Source: Lederbergia panacisoli (GTDB lineage Bacteria > Bacillota > Bacilli > Bacillales > Bacillaceae_C). Taken from it: 64,000 nt of DNA. The notes beneath the pieces were generated by a model. That model had not been told where the DNA came from. It saw only the letters and a list, made by a program, of their open reading frames with translations, and did no database searches. The stretch covers positions 217,911-281,910 of the forward strand of contig NZ_JANJGU010000003.1 in assembly GCF_024626525.1 (NCBI RefSeq). The letters are read 5' to 3'. The position numbers and the translations under genes are program-made. Below, piece by piece: positions 53,060-62,411 of this stretch (positions within the stretch are counted from its first letter, which is position 1; the number at the start of each line of letters is the position of its first letter).

Positions 53060-54319
53060 TTAAGACTCCTTCGCATTCCTTTCCCGAAGCTCCGCCTTAA
53101 CCAACTCATACGCTTCAAAACTAAACTTTTTATACGGTGTATCTGGTAGGGGCGCAATGATTTTGACCGCATGCTCGGCCAGTTTAAGTGCTTCGTCAAG
53201 ATTTCCTAATTTCATATGACAAAGGGCTTTGTATGCATCTTTCGCATATAAAATAGATAAGTCAAAGGGGTGATGCACATAGGATGGTATTTGAATTTTA
53301 TTTAGCCAATGAAGCCCTTCTTCGTATTGTCCAAGTCCACATAAAGCTTTCCCTTTTTCTAGAAAAAAGTATTCCGAGTAGGATTCGGTCAAGTTGGATT
53401 TTAAATTTTCATTAATAATTTCAAGGGCAGCTTTATAATCATGATTCACGGAAATAAGATATTCAATATTTAATAAATCACAAAACAATAAGGCATACGG
53501 ATCGTCAGCGAATTCACCGTACTGTTTTAATTTGCCTAAGTAATAGACTCTTTTTTCCTCATCATGGAACATTAAGGCATATCCGGCAGCAACTCTATAT
53601 AAATCGTCTATACGATAGAAGATACGGTGTTTTTTAGAAAAATCAATCGCCATTTCCATTATGCGGGTTGCAGCAACGGAATCCCCCACAGCATATTGCA
53701 AGATTGCTTCATGAAAATCCAAATCAACTTGTGTCATCGGATCAATGTAGGCATATTTTGATTTAATCTCCTCCCGTTCACGAAGGAGAATTTCTAATGA
53801 TGCGGCATACTCATGCTTTGAAAACTTTACCATCGCACGAAACAGCCCAATTTCCGCACGCCTTGCTGCAATGTTCATCTGATCGTATAATTTTGCAGCC
53901 TTATCTGACGTTTGCTGCCACCCATCCATCCCTTCATGATAAAGACAACGGCTTATGATTTCTAATAAACGCGCCGATTCATATCCTTGGTTAAGCTTAT
54001 CTAGGATTGGTTCAACAATCGAAATAATTTTTTTATATTCATCTTGTTTTTGCTCAAATTCAATATTATATAAAGTTTCTACTTCCTCAAGTACTTCACT
54101 AAAATGATAAGAGGGGATCGCCCCCAATAATACGGCTGTATCAACGTCGAGACGCTCTGCAATATACGTTAAGCTTTCAATCGAAGGTCTTGCTTTATTA
54201 TTTTCAATCAAACTAAGCATACCCTTCGTAATCTCGGTGCCAGCTAGGCCCTCAAGCGTCATTTTTTTCTGTTTTCGTAATTCTTTTATTCGTTCACCTA
54301 ATGTTTCGATTGAAAACAC
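53060..54319 (-). CDS. XRE-family regulator with TPR-like C-terminal domain
   Basis: 419 residues. N-terminal helix-turn-helix, LGERIKELRKQKKMTLEGLAGTEITKGMLSLIENNKARPSIESL (about 6-50). The remaining 350 residues are all-helical and carry repeated pairs of amphipathic helices, as in TPR regulators of the RNPP/Rgg-like type that bind short peptides. No rap or phr partner gene is seen nearby. The start is GTG 54319; its Shine-Dalgarno (AAAGAGG) is unusually close. It is divergent from an MFS transporter, and two matching palindromes in the shared 110 bp suggest control of both. Ligand unknown. Confidence 0.85.
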   Translation of the reverse strand: MFSIETLGERIKELRKQKKMTLEGLAGTEITKGMLSLIENNKARPSIESLTYIAERLDVDTAVLLGAIPSYHFSEVLEEVETLYNIEFEQKQDEYKKIISIVEPILDKLNQGYESARLLEIISRCLYHEGMDGWQQTSDKAAKLYDQMNIAARRAEIGLFRAMVKFSKHEYAASLEILLREREEIKSKYAYIDPMTQVDLDFHEAILQYAVGDSVAATRIMEMAIDFSKKHRIFYRIDDLYRVAAGYALMFHDEEKRVYYLGKLKQYGEFADDPYALLFCDLLNIEYLISVNHDYKAALEIINENLKSNLTESYSEYFFLEKGKALCGLGQYEEGLHWLNKIQIPSYVHHPFDLSILYAKDAYKALCHMKLGNLDEALKLAEHAVKIIAPLPDTPYKKFSFEAYELVKAELRERNAKES

Positions 54320-54334
54320 CTCTTTAGAAATTGT

Positions 54335-54353
54335 AGTTTAATTATATTAAACT
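54335..54353. promoter_or_regulatory. Operator 1 in the XRE/MFS divergent region
   Basis: Perfect inverted repeat AGTTTAAT-TAT-ATTAAACT, immediately upstream of the transporter -35 and near the regulator start. Confidence 0.65.
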
Positions 54354-54358
54354 TTTTC

Positions 54359-54387
54359 TTGCAATGGAAGTAAATAGGTGTTATATT
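54359..54387 (+). promoter_or_regulatory. Promoter of the MFS transporter gene
   Basis: TTGCAA (54359-54364), 17-nt spacer, TATATT (54382-54387). The expected +1 (about 54394) falls inside operator 2. Confidence 0.65.
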
Positions 54388-54389
54388 TT

Positions 54390-54406
54390 GTTTAATGAAA
54401 TTAAAC
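54390..54406. promoter_or_regulatory. Operator 2 in the XRE/MFS divergent region
   Basis: GTTTAAT-GAA-ATTAAAC repeats the half-sites of operator 1 and overlaps the transcription start of the transporter gene, a position for repression. Confidence 0.65.
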
Positions 54407-54430
54407 TTTACAAATGAACGGAGTGTTTCC

Positions 54431-55735
54431 ATGGAAGAGGCGTTAAAGCTAAGAAAGGCGACATATCACCTTTGGACGTTTACGACAAGTAAGCTTATTT
54501 CAACTTTTGGATCTAATGTGTATGCCTTTGCTATTAGCTTTTATATTTTACAGACAACGGGATCTGCTACAAACTTTGCGACAAATCTCATATGTAACAT
54601 TTTACCAAGGACTCTTGTAGGACCATTTGTCGGGTATCTTGCCGATAATTATTCGCGAAAAGCCATTGTGATCTTGTCACAAATTGCCACAACCTTAGCA
54701 ATATGCGGGCTATTATTCGTCACCTATACACAAGGTCTTTCACTTATGGCAATCTATGTGACAACGAGTGTTTTATCAGTGACGTCGGCCTGTTCCGGAA
54801 TCACATTTACTTCATCGATCACTGGACTCGTCGATGAAGAAAGAATACAAAAAGCAATGTCATTGAACCAAATGTCAATTTCATTTGCGGCAATCGGAAG
54901 CCCCGCGGTTGGCGGATTATTATATGGAGCCGTTTCGATGCCTGTATTTTTAATTATGTTCATCATCGCTTCCATTATTGCCGTCTTTCTAGAATCAACA
55001 ATGAACTTTAAATTGTTTGCGAAGCGAAAGGAAAAAGAAGCTGGCGAAGTAAAAGAACCAATGTGGCAAAGCATGAAGGCAGGGTTTGTTTATTTAAAAA
55101 CAAAGCCAGTCATCATGGCAATCATATGGATCGCATTAATGGTGAATTTCTGCTTTGGGGCTTTCGAAGTAGGATACTCATACGTATTGATTGAAAAATT
55201 GAAAATGGCTTCCCAGCACTTTGGCTTCACCGAGGGCGCCTTCGCATTGGGAATGCTATTAATGTCCATCTATTTTTCCGTTCGAAAAGAAGTTAAATAT
55301 CCACTACTTGTTTCAAAAAGAGGAATCTTTGCATTGGCCTTTTTTATGGGTGCGACCGGATTTCCACTCATAGTGCCAATGTCGTACAATCTTAATATCG
55401 TTTACTACCTTGTTTTAATGTTTGGTTTTGGCTCAATGATCATTCTCGTAAATACACCGATTCAAGTAATGATGCAAAAACAAATTGACGATGATTACAA
55501 AGGAAGAATTTTCTCCATATTAGAAACGATGGCGATGGCTTTGATGCCGCTTGGAATGGTACTGTATGGCTTTCTTTATGACATTTTTCCGGCGCAGTGG
55601 ATTTTGCTTGCATCAACAACCTTGCTAGTAGGAGTTGTAATTGTGCTAGCTAGACCATCCATCATCCGAAAAGCACATCCAGAGCTTAATAATAAAAAAG
55701 GAGTAAAGGTTGGTACAAAAACAGTTTCACAATAA
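54431..55735 (+). CDS. MFS transporter
   Basis: 434 residues with about 12 membrane helices. The first conserved region has FATNLICNILPRTLVGPFVGYLADNYSRKAIV (about 52-82), the loop 2-3 signature of major-facilitator exporters of the MefA/enterobactin-exporter type. A charged central loop (FAKRKEKEAGEVKEP) separates the halves. Substrate unknown; drug or small-molecule efflux is likely. ATG 54431 follows GGAGTG; a frame upstream overlaps operator 2. It is divergent from the TPR regulator, forming a probable regulator-exporter pair. Confidence 0.85.
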   Translation: MEEALKLRKATYHLWTFTTSKLISTFGSNVYAFAISFYILQTTGSATNFATNLICNILPRTLVGPFVGYLADNYSRKAIVILSQIATTLAICGLLFVTYTQGLSLMAIYVTTSVLSVTSACSGITFTSSITGLVDEERIQKAMSLNQMSISFAAIGSPAVGGLLYGAVSMPVFLIMFIIASIIAVFLESTMNFKLFAKRKEKEAGEVKEPMWQSMKAGFVYLKTKPVIMAIIWIALMVNFCFGAFEVGYSYVLIEKLKMASQHFGFTEGAFALGMLLMSIYFSVRKEVKYPLLVSKRGIFALAFFMGATGFPLIVPMSYNLNIVYYLVLMFGFGSMIILVNTPIQVMMQKQIDDDYKGRIFSILETMAMALMPLGMVLYGFLYDIFPAQWILLASTTLLVGVVIVLARPSIIRKAHPELNNKKGVKVGTKTVSQ

Positions 55736-55765
55736 AGGTTTGTATGAAGGAAAAGCGGATATAGT

Positions 55766-55801
55766 AATGGTACTGGGACAATTCATCCAGTACCATTTTT
55801 T
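55766..55801 (+). terminator. Intrinsic terminator of the MFS gene
   Basis: An 11-bp stem AATGGTACTGG / CCAGTACCATT followed by TTTTAA. Confidence 0.92.
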
Positions 55802-55914
55802 AATTTTTTTTATGCACATTTTTGGTGAATTTGGGAAAGCTAATGTCAGACCATGCGCAGGGTCAATTTTGTCGGCAAATATTGATGGCCAAAATCTGAA
55901 AGGAGCTTACCAAC

Positions 55915-56208
55915 ATGAAAAAAGCAGTTAAGTTTATTGGAGGAATTGCACTAGCCTCGATGCTACTGGTCGGATGTGCAAATAATGACCAAGAGCCGCC
56001 TCCTCCAAATACGAATAATGATGTCAACGATCAGAATGATTTAAACGATAACAATGGTGTGAATGACAACGGCGTGAACGATAATGGAGTCAATGATAAT
56101 AACGACTTAAACAATGACAATGGCCTTGATAATGATTTAAACGACAATAATGGCGTAGATAATAATAATGATCTAAACAACAACGATAACGATATGAACA
56201 ACAAATAA
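55915..56208 (+). CDS. Asn/Asp-repeat lipoprotein
   Basis: 97 residues. The N-terminal lipoprotein signal peptide ends in the lipobox LVGC (Cys about 21). The mature part is almost wholly Asn, Asp, Gly, Leu and Val in imperfect repeats of the type NDNGVNDNGVND and DLNDNNG. Such an acidic, extended chain might bind Ca2+ or act as a flexible spacer, but no homologous domain was recognised. RBS AAAGGAGC. It is convergent with ywpF and has a short terminator. The repeat number is likely variable between strains. Confidence 0.8.
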   Translation: MKKAVKFIGGIALASMLLVGCANNDQEPPPPNTNNDVNDQNDLNDNNGVNDNGVNDNGVNDNNDLNNDNGLDNDLNDNNGVDNNNDLNNNDNDMNNK

Positions 56209-56230
56209 GCAGGGATGAACCCCTGCTTTT
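56208..56230 (+). terminator. Terminator between the convergent lipoprotein gene and ywpF
   Basis: Stem AGCAGGG / CCCCTGCT with a short loop and TTTTA on the + strand. Confidence 0.8.
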
Positions 56231-56637
56231 TACTTTTTCTTCATTCTCTTTCTAAACTCTTCCAAAAGTTGATCTCCGCTTAATCCTTCTTTTATTAAAT
56301 CGTCCAGCAATATTTCGGGATATTCATTACGCCTTTTGCTTAGACGACCTTGGAATAAAACGCTTATATGATCATCAAGTACTTGAATCGTATGTACTTT
56401 TACGGTAAAAGGAGCAGGATCATTTGCCGCATGGGTAATGATAACCCTAATTTCAAATGACTCCTCATTATCAAATCTTTTTTGAAAATGCCCTATATAC
56501 TGCTTTTCAATATAAGCTTCAATAATCCAAACTCCGTCTTCATTTTCCTTATTAATAATTAACCCATCTTTAAGCGGAATATTTGTCGCTCTTTTCTCTT
56601 CATAAATATGCAGAGCAACAATTTTAAACGTTTTCAA
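56230..56637 (-). CDS. ywpF: YwpF-like family protein
   Basis: 135 residues, matching the YwpF pattern: KTFKIVALHIYEEKRATNIPLKDGLIINKEN at the N-terminus and LLDDLIKEGLSGDQLLEEFRKRM at the C-terminus. Function unknown. TTG start at 56637 (MKTFKIVAL) after GGGGGCGAG is preferred over the upstream GTG. Located next to the ssb gene, as in B. subtilis. Confidence 0.85.
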   Translation of the reverse strand: MKTFKIVALHIYEEKRATNIPLKDGLIINKENEDGVWIIEAYIEKQYIGHFQKRFDNEESFEIRVIITHAANDPAPFTVKVHTIQVLDDHISVLFQGRLSKRRNEYPEILLDDLIKEGLSGDQLLEEFRKRMKKK

Positions 56638-56881
56638 TTTAGCTCGCCCCCACACCGTTCCTTTTACAAAAATTATACCATCTTTCCAATTGAATTAAAA
56701 AAATGCAGAAACATGTTAAAAAACAAAAATGAGCCTAGGATTTTGTTGAAAATGGCACTTTCCATACGAATAATGTCAAATTACGTCATAACAGGCGGAA
56801 TAAAATGACGCCACACTCATTTTACACTAGGAACAAAGTGCTATAAGATGGGAATACCCTTCAAAAAAGGAGTTGAAAAAG

Positions 56882-57244
56882 TTGATAAACCAAGTGACCT
56901 TAGTCGGCAGACTGACGAAAGATCCCGTTCTGCGTTACACGGTAGAAGGAACACCTGTATTAAATATAACACTTGCTCTAAACCGCCATTACCGGAATGC
57001 AAAAGGAGACTTTGATGCAGATTTTGTACTATGTACAGTGTGGAACAAAGCAGCAGAAAATACCGCGAAATACTGCTCAAAAGGATCATTAGTCGGTGTT
57101 GTAGGCAGAATCCAAACGAGGAATTATGATGGAACGGATGGGAAAAAGGTCTACGTTACCGAAGTCATCGCTGACACTGTCAAATTTATGGGAGGACGTC
57201 CAGCTGAAGTAAAGGCAGATGATAAAGAACTTTTGCCATTTTAA
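56882..57244 (+). CDS. ssbB: Single-stranded DNA-binding protein, short form (SsbB-like)
   Basis: 120 residues, an OB fold without the acidic C-terminal tail region of housekeeping SSB except a short ending KELLPF. MINQVTLVGRLTKDPVLRYT and YCSKGSLVGVVGRIQTRNYDGTDGKKVYVTEV are typical. The B. subtilis homolog at this locus is competence-induced SsbB (YwpH), which protects incoming DNA. The TTG start at 56882 is nine bases after AAGGAG; TTG 56873 is also in frame. ComK boxes were not convincingly identified. Confidence 0.9.
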   Translation: MINQVTLVGRLTKDPVLRYTVEGTPVLNITLALNRHYRNAKGDFDADFVLCTVWNKAAENTAKYCSKGSLVGVVGRIQTRNYDGTDGKKVYVTEVIADTVKFMGGRPAEVKADDKELLPF

Positions 57245-57275
57245 AGTAAGCGCATTCTTTTAAGGAGGTGAATTT

Positions 57276-57470
57276 TTGATAAAAGGGCACAATGATTCTA
57301 TTGAAATACTGATTGGAGACCTCATTTTTAAACTCGGCAAAGCCAACCAACAAATTCATCAATTATCACAAAGAGTTGCTCAACTTGAATTCCTTCTCCA
57401 AAATCAGCAAACAGAAACGTTCTCAAATGCTCATCATTCGGGCTTCGTAAAAAAGATTATGGCACAATAG
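57276..57470 (+). CDS. Small coiled-coil protein of unknown function
   Basis: 64 residues. TTG start seven bases after a full AAGGAGGTG Shine-Dalgarno. A predicted amphipathic helix (about 18-45, KLGKANQQIHQLSQRVAQLEFLLQNQ) would form a short coiled coil. No family recognised. It is 31 nt after ssb and probably co-transcribed. Confidence 0.6.
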   Translation: MIKGHNDSIEILIGDLIFKLGKANQQIHQLSQRVAQLEFLLQNQQTETFSNAHHSGFVKKIMAQ

Positions 57471-57554
57471 AACACTTTCCACGGGTGCCTTTCGTGTTTA
57501 CACCATCCTCGTTTTATCTGCCTCTCAAATGGAAAGGGGCTGATTACACAGCCC

Positions 57555-57866
57555 CTATTTTTTAGATTGAATGATTGCTTTCGCTTCTTCAATATCGATA
57601 TGTTCAAAATCATTGTACCCCAAGAAGCCAATCGCTTCTCTCAGTAAGGAAGGTAGTAAATCTCCCGACTCACGCAGTGTTTCCCAGCGCAATGTTTCGG
57701 GGAGCCACAAGGATGGGAAGAGGGAAGGGTCGTCGAGAAGACCGTCCACCTCTGCTTCACATATGCCCCTTAATAAAAAATCAGTCCGCAATTCATCCCG
57801 TTCTTGTTGAAACAATTCGTCTCTCTTTTTAAGTGTAGAAAGTAGATTGGAAAGTTTGCCACTCAT
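57555..57866 (-). CDS. Hypothetical protein downstream of the SNF2 helicase
   Basis: 103 residues, with ATG 57866 preceded by GGAAGGTGTGG. It is mainly helical: an N-terminal charged helix (KLSNLLSTLKKRDELFQQERDELR), then FLLRGICEAEVDGLLDDPSLFPSLW. No signal peptide or membrane helix. No family recognised. It starts 23 nt after the helicase stop and is probably the last gene of the ywqB-ywqA-type operon. Confidence 0.65.
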   Translation of the reverse strand: MSGKLSNLLSTLKKRDELFQQERDELRTDFLLRGICEAEVDGLLDDPSLFPSLWLPETLRWETLRESGDLLPSLLREAIGFLGYNDFEHIDIEEAKAIIQSKK

Positions 57867-57889
57867 AAAACCACACCTTCCGAAAAAAT

Positions 57890-60715
57890 TTAAGCAAGTG
57901 CCAATAAATTACGCAAATCCTCATTAGAAAGCTCCGTTACCCATTGATCACTACGAATAATTTCTTCATTTAATGCCTGTTTTTTCTCCAGCATCAAATC
58001 AATTCGCTCTTCCAATGTTCCGGTAGTAATAAACTTATGCACGTGAACGAAGCGGTTTTGCCCAATTCGATAAGCCCGATCTGTCGCTTGGTTTTCAACT
58101 GCTGGATTCCACCAACGATCATAATGGATTACATGATTTGCAGCTGTCAAATTCAGTCCGGTTCCACCGGCTTTTAAGGAAAGAAGGAAAAACGGGAAAT
58201 CCCCTTCCTGAAAACGCCCGACATAATGATCTCTTTGCGCTTTTGGCATACTGCCATTTAAGAATGGCACCGAAATGTCATAACGGTCTTTCAATATGGT
58301 GCGAATCATTTCGCCCATTCCAATATATTGGGTGAAGATAATGCATGCTTCACCTGTCGCCATAATGGAATCGGCCAACTCAACTAAGGTTGCCATTTTG
58401 TTGGAGCGGTTAATGATATTTTCAGGAAGCTCCTCTTTTAAAAAGAGAGCGGGATGGTTACAAAGCTGTTTTAACTTACTCAACATTTGTAAAATCAAAC
58501 CTTTTCTTTCGAACACCGATAAGGACTCAATCTTACTAAAAGTATCCTGTACTAGATCCTCATAAAGGGCAGCTTGCTCAGGCGTAAGTGCACAATATTC
58601 TTTTTGCTCAAGCTTATCAGGTAAGTTCAATTCCACTTCTGGATCTTTTTTCGTTCGTCTTAGTAAAAAAGGTCTGATCAGCTTTTGCAGCTCATGAATT
58701 TTCTTTTCAGAACCATCTCTCTCAATCGGCAAAATATATTTCTTTTGAAATTGACCGAATGTCCCTAAATAGCCATGGTTGATAAAATCAAAGATGGACC
58801 ATAACTCAGAAAGGCGGTTTTCCATCGGTGTACCTGTTAAAGCAATATGATGCATCCCTTTAAACTTTCGAATTGCCCGTGACTGCTTCGTTTCTGCATT
58901 TTTAATATTTTGTGCTTCATCGAGTGCAATCGTGCTCCATTTTACCGATAAAAGTTCCTCTGAATCTAGATGGGAAAGGCCGTAACTTGTGAGCACGATA
59001 TCCGCGTTTTTCGTCATTTCAATAAATGTTTCTTCCTTATCTCTATTTGAACCGTAATGTAAAACGACATTCAGGCTTGGTGCAAAACGCTCCAATTCAC
59101 GTTGCCAGTTTCCGAGAACGGAAGTAGGGCAAATGATTAAAGCAGGCGTATCATTTGTTTCATTCTTTTTGACATGTAATAAATAGCTGATGAGCTGAAT
59201 GGTTTTTCCAAGCCCCATATCATCGGCAAGGCAGGCACCGAATCCAAATTGCCTTAGGAAAACGAGCCAGTTTAATCCTTGTTGCTGATACGGTCTGAGT
59301 TGGCCCAATAATGTATCGGGAACGTCGACAAAAGGAACTTCAGAAAGGGTATTTAGTTGTCTAAGCATCTTTTTTAACGACTGATTCAGTTCGATTTTAA
59401 TTTGGGCGAAAGCTCGCGGATCAAATTCATCTATATTCATGGAAGCACTTTCATCTTCGTCGCCTAGTGCAAAAATATCTTGAACTCGTAAACCTTCTTT
59501 TCTAGCTTGTTCCATTAATACTTGGATGTGTGCAATCATTTTCGGATCAAGCTTCACCCAACTACCTCTAATTTTTACGAGCCTTCTTTGTTCTTGGACT
59601 AGCGATTGAAATTCCTCTTCAGAAAGGTCAGCGCCATTCATTGAAAGCCGCCAATCAAAATTTAACATCGAATCAAGACCAACAAAAGAAGGGCGGTAAT
59701 TGGTGCCGGTTTGTTTTACCCTTGCTCTTACCGTCATATTGGCGGCACGCATCGCTTCCCACCAGGATGGGAGCAAGATTTCCACGCCAAGGGCAAGTAG
59801 TTTTTCACTTGCATCCGTAAGGAAATTCCAAGCTAATGGTTCATCAAGTTCACGAAGAATGCCATTTTCACCTTGAAGCCACGGGAATAATTGTAACCAA
59901 CGGTCTTCTTCGGCGTATACGGAATCTAAAAATGAAAACCACTTTTTGGGAAATCGTTTATGTTCAGATAGTGGGAAAATTCGTTCTGGATTTTTTACAT
60001 CTCGAAGTACAGTTTCCAGAATCCAAGGCTCTTCGTCTTCATCTGGCTCGGATAAACGAAGGCCGAGTACAAAGGGTCTGGAATTCTCTGTCATTCCAAT
60101 CCACTCTTGCCAACGGTCTTCATCAAAATAAGCATCGAGCTCCTCGGCAGATAGCGGACTATTTTTAAGAAGCTCTATTTTTTCCGCTATTGTATCGCCT
60201 TCATGCCCTTGCTCCAAGTAAATGGACAAAGCATGATGAAAAAAACGGGTGACGAACTGTTCCATCGATTTCTCATGGAAAGTCTGCTCCCAAAAGTCAG
60301 CAGAAAATTCTTCCCAAATCATCTCGGGCACCTTCCATTTGAAAATTCCATCATCATCGTCTGTGAACTGTGGAAGCCATTTTCCTGAATGTATCGCCTC
60401 GAGAATGACAGATGAAACAGCCAAAAGTGCATCTCCCTGCTCATCCCAATGCCAAGAAATAAGCGAGCTGAACCGTTCATTTCCAAGAAGCGTCAATAAT
60501 TCATAACTATTAAGCTCAACCCCGGCATGATGGTCGCGGTCGCGCTCTTTCGTTTCGATGAAAGAACCATAGAAGCTTTCCTCATGCCAAAGAAAAAGCT
60601 GTTGACTCCATAACGAAGGGTCGACCAAATCTGACCCTTCGTTTAACGCATATATGAAAAATGAACCCGTATCAAGGGGCATTACATGAAGTTGTATGAT
60701 ATCAAGATTCATCAT
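57890..60715 (-). CDS. ywqA: SNF2-family DNA/RNA helicase (YwqA-like)
   Basis: About 941 residues. The N-terminal half (to about 470) is a bacterial SNF2 accessory domain. The ATPase part has Walker A ADDMGLGKTIQLISYL, DEAQ motif LDEAQNIKNAETKQSRAI, motif III LTGTPMENRLSELWSIFDF, and the C-terminal helicase motifs SLKAGGTGLNLTAAN and ATDRAYRIGQ. It is a double-stranded DNA translocase of unknown role. The start is ATG 60715, nine bases after AAAGGA, overlapping the ywqB end by 14 nt. Its partner is the SWIM protein upstream. Confidence 0.93.
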   Translation of the reverse strand: MMNLDIIQLHVMPLDTGSFFIYALNEGSDLVDPSLWSQQLFLWHEESFYGSFIETKERDRDHHAGVELNSYELLTLLGNERFSSLISWHWDEQGDALLAVSSVILEAIHSGKWLPQFTDDDDGIFKWKVPEMIWEEFSADFWEQTFHEKSMEQFVTRFFHHALSIYLEQGHEGDTIAEKIELLKNSPLSAEELDAYFDEDRWQEWIGMTENSRPFVLGLRLSEPDEDEEPWILETVLRDVKNPERIFPLSEHKRFPKKWFSFLDSVYAEEDRWLQLFPWLQGENGILRELDEPLAWNFLTDASEKLLALGVEILLPSWWEAMRAANMTVRARVKQTGTNYRPSFVGLDSMLNFDWRLSMNGADLSEEEFQSLVQEQRRLVKIRGSWVKLDPKMIAHIQVLMEQARKEGLRVQDIFALGDEDESASMNIDEFDPRAFAQIKIELNQSLKKMLRQLNTLSEVPFVDVPDTLLGQLRPYQQQGLNWLVFLRQFGFGACLADDMGLGKTIQLISYLLHVKKNETNDTPALIICPTSVLGNWQRELERFAPSLNVVLHYGSNRDKEETFIEMTKNADIVLTSYGLSHLDSEELLSVKWSTIALDEAQNIKNAETKQSRAIRKFKGMHHIALTGTPMENRLSELWSIFDFINHGYLGTFGQFQKKYILPIERDGSEKKIHELQKLIRPFLLRRTKKDPEVELNLPDKLEQKEYCALTPEQAALYEDLVQDTFSKIESLSVFERKGLILQMLSKLKQLCNHPALFLKEELPENIINRSNKMATLVELADSIMATGEACIIFTQYIGMGEMIRTILKDRYDISVPFLNGSMPKAQRDHYVGRFQEGDFPFFLLSLKAGGTGLNLTAANHVIHYDRWWNPAVENQATDRAYRIGQNRFVHVHKFITTGTLEERIDLMLEKKQALNEEIIRSDQWVTELSNEDLRNLLALA

Positions 60716-62324
60716 GGAATGATGTCCTTTCATTTTGAGAGTCAATAATAAGCTTTCCTCTCTTACATTCTTCCTGGAAAGCACGCAAGCGTTTCGTATT
60801 ATTTAGCAATGTTGATAAATAAATCTCCCATTGCTTCATCTTTTTTTCTTTTTTATAAAGCTTTTGCAGTCTCTTCAAATAGCGAACGGCTCGTTTATAT
60901 GAGTCGCGGCCCCGATTGTTAATGAGGGAAGTGATTGTTTCGTGATACAGCGGTTTTAGAGCTGCAGGGTCGTGCTTAGCAACAACCTCGATTGTATGGC
61001 GATCAATAAAATCAATACTATTTTTTGAGTAAACTTGCAGCTCCGCCCATTTTTTATAGTCGTGTTTTGCGAGTAAATACTCATTATATTGAAAGCGGCT
61101 ATAAGGAAGTAATTTCATATAAACCTTTTCCAACAAGGAAGAATCGAGATTCAATGCGGTATTGCTGTCTAATATTTGAAATAACGCTCTTGTAAATTGT
61201 GCTTGTTCATACGTGCGGGTTAATGCGGAAATAAAAGTTGTAATCTGATCGATGAAAACAGGCAAATAATGATTGAGCCGCCCTTTGGAACGATCATTTT
61301 GCAGCAACTTCATCCAGCGCAAAGCATAGGGAGCAATAGCTGATCCAAGCTCTTTCATATGGCGGGTAGCTGCGTCATCCTCTTCCAACAGTATCGCAAT
61401 ATGAATATAAGCAATGTCGATTCGCTCATCATGCTCCGCATCCATGCTCACCTTCAGCCGATCCCATTCCTTAAGTAAATCTCGCTTATTTTTAAATAAA
61501 GCCGACCACAGCTTCATGTAAATATCAGTAAATTCAGTTGGAAAAACCGTTTCTTCTTCCAAAAAACGATGACTGTTCTCACGTAAAAAATGAAAATATT
61601 CATCAAACGCAAATGGAGATGCAGTCGTCGCGAGTTTAGACAAAGCCTCATCCGCTTCTTCAAGCATCTGCTCAGTGAAAGATCGTAAATGTGCCCGTTT
61701 TTTAGGTTCGGTCGCTAGTGAATTGATGACTTTCAGCGACTCGCATGCTGCAAATAGCTGAAACAAAGGCTTCCATTCCCGTTCGACTGGCGCAAATCCA
61801 AGCAGACGCTTATAACAAACCCTTGCCCATTCCTCAAGCTGATAAAAATTATTAGCGGAGACGTTGGCGTACGCATTTTGAATTCGCAGGATCCATTGCT
61901 CCGGACCTTTTTCCATTTGTGGAGGCATCTTTTTTAACAAATCAGAACCGCGTTGCAAAGTGGATAGAACGTCGGCAATCTGATGGTGATTTTTCCATTC
62001 TTGCAGCCATAAAAAAACACTTTGCGTCCTGCTTAAAACCGTGAAAAATAACGCGACCTGATGTCGGCAAATCCCTTGTTCAGGGCATGTGCACGTACTG
62101 TTTGATGGATGGTCGAAAAACAACTCTACATTTACGGGAGTGACATCCTGAACCTTCGCATCCACTTTTTCATTAGAAAATTTCACATTATAAACAAGCT
62201 GCTGACGAAAAAGAATCATCCCTTTTTGAATGAGCTTTTCATGCACCTCAACTCTGGGGTCAAGCAGGTTCTTAAGTTCTTGGCTATAGGATTTTATATT
62301 TGTAAGTAGCTGTTGATTATACAT
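60702..62324 (-). CDS. ywqB: SWIM zinc-finger protein (YwqB-like)
   Basis: 540 residues. The SWIM motif CTCPEQGICRHQVALFF (about 77-93) supplies C-x-C...C-x-H ligands. The rest is helical with no recognised catalytic motif. SWIM proteins paired with SNF2 helicases occur widely in bacteria and may target the helicase to DNA. ATG start with RBS GGAGG nine bases upstream. It overlaps the helicase gene, which implies coupled translation. Confidence 0.9.
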   Translation of the reverse strand: MYNQQLLTNIKSYSQELKNLLDPRVEVHEKLIQKGMILFRQQLVYNVKFSNEKVDAKVQDVTPVNVELFFDHPSNSTCTCPEQGICRHQVALFFTVLSRTQSVFLWLQEWKNHHQIADVLSTLQRGSDLLKKMPPQMEKGPEQWILRIQNAYANVSANNFYQLEEWARVCYKRLLGFAPVEREWKPLFQLFAACESLKVINSLATEPKKRAHLRSFTEQMLEEADEALSKLATTASPFAFDEYFHFLRENSHRFLEEETVFPTEFTDIYMKLWSALFKNKRDLLKEWDRLKVSMDAEHDERIDIAYIHIAILLEEDDAATRHMKELGSAIAPYALRWMKLLQNDRSKGRLNHYLPVFIDQITTFISALTRTYEQAQFTRALFQILDSNTALNLDSSLLEKVYMKLLPYSRFQYNEYLLAKHDYKKWAELQVYSKNSIDFIDRHTIEVVAKHDPAALKPLYHETITSLINNRGRDSYKRAVRYLKRLQKLYKKEKKMKQWEIYLSTLLNNTKRLRAFQEECKRGKLIIDSQNERTSFHDES

Positions 62325-62411
62325 AATAATAAACCTCCAAAACCTTATTATACCGCTATTTCTACTCGTTTGTCACTATGACGGGTTGATTTCGGAGGTG
62401 TGAGTTGTTGA

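Noticed and set aside
52789-53199. 136-codon minus-strand frame overlapping the repeat array and the XRE gene
   Set aside because: It is an open frame through tandem repeats and in another phase of the XRE gene; no ribosome-binding site or motif.
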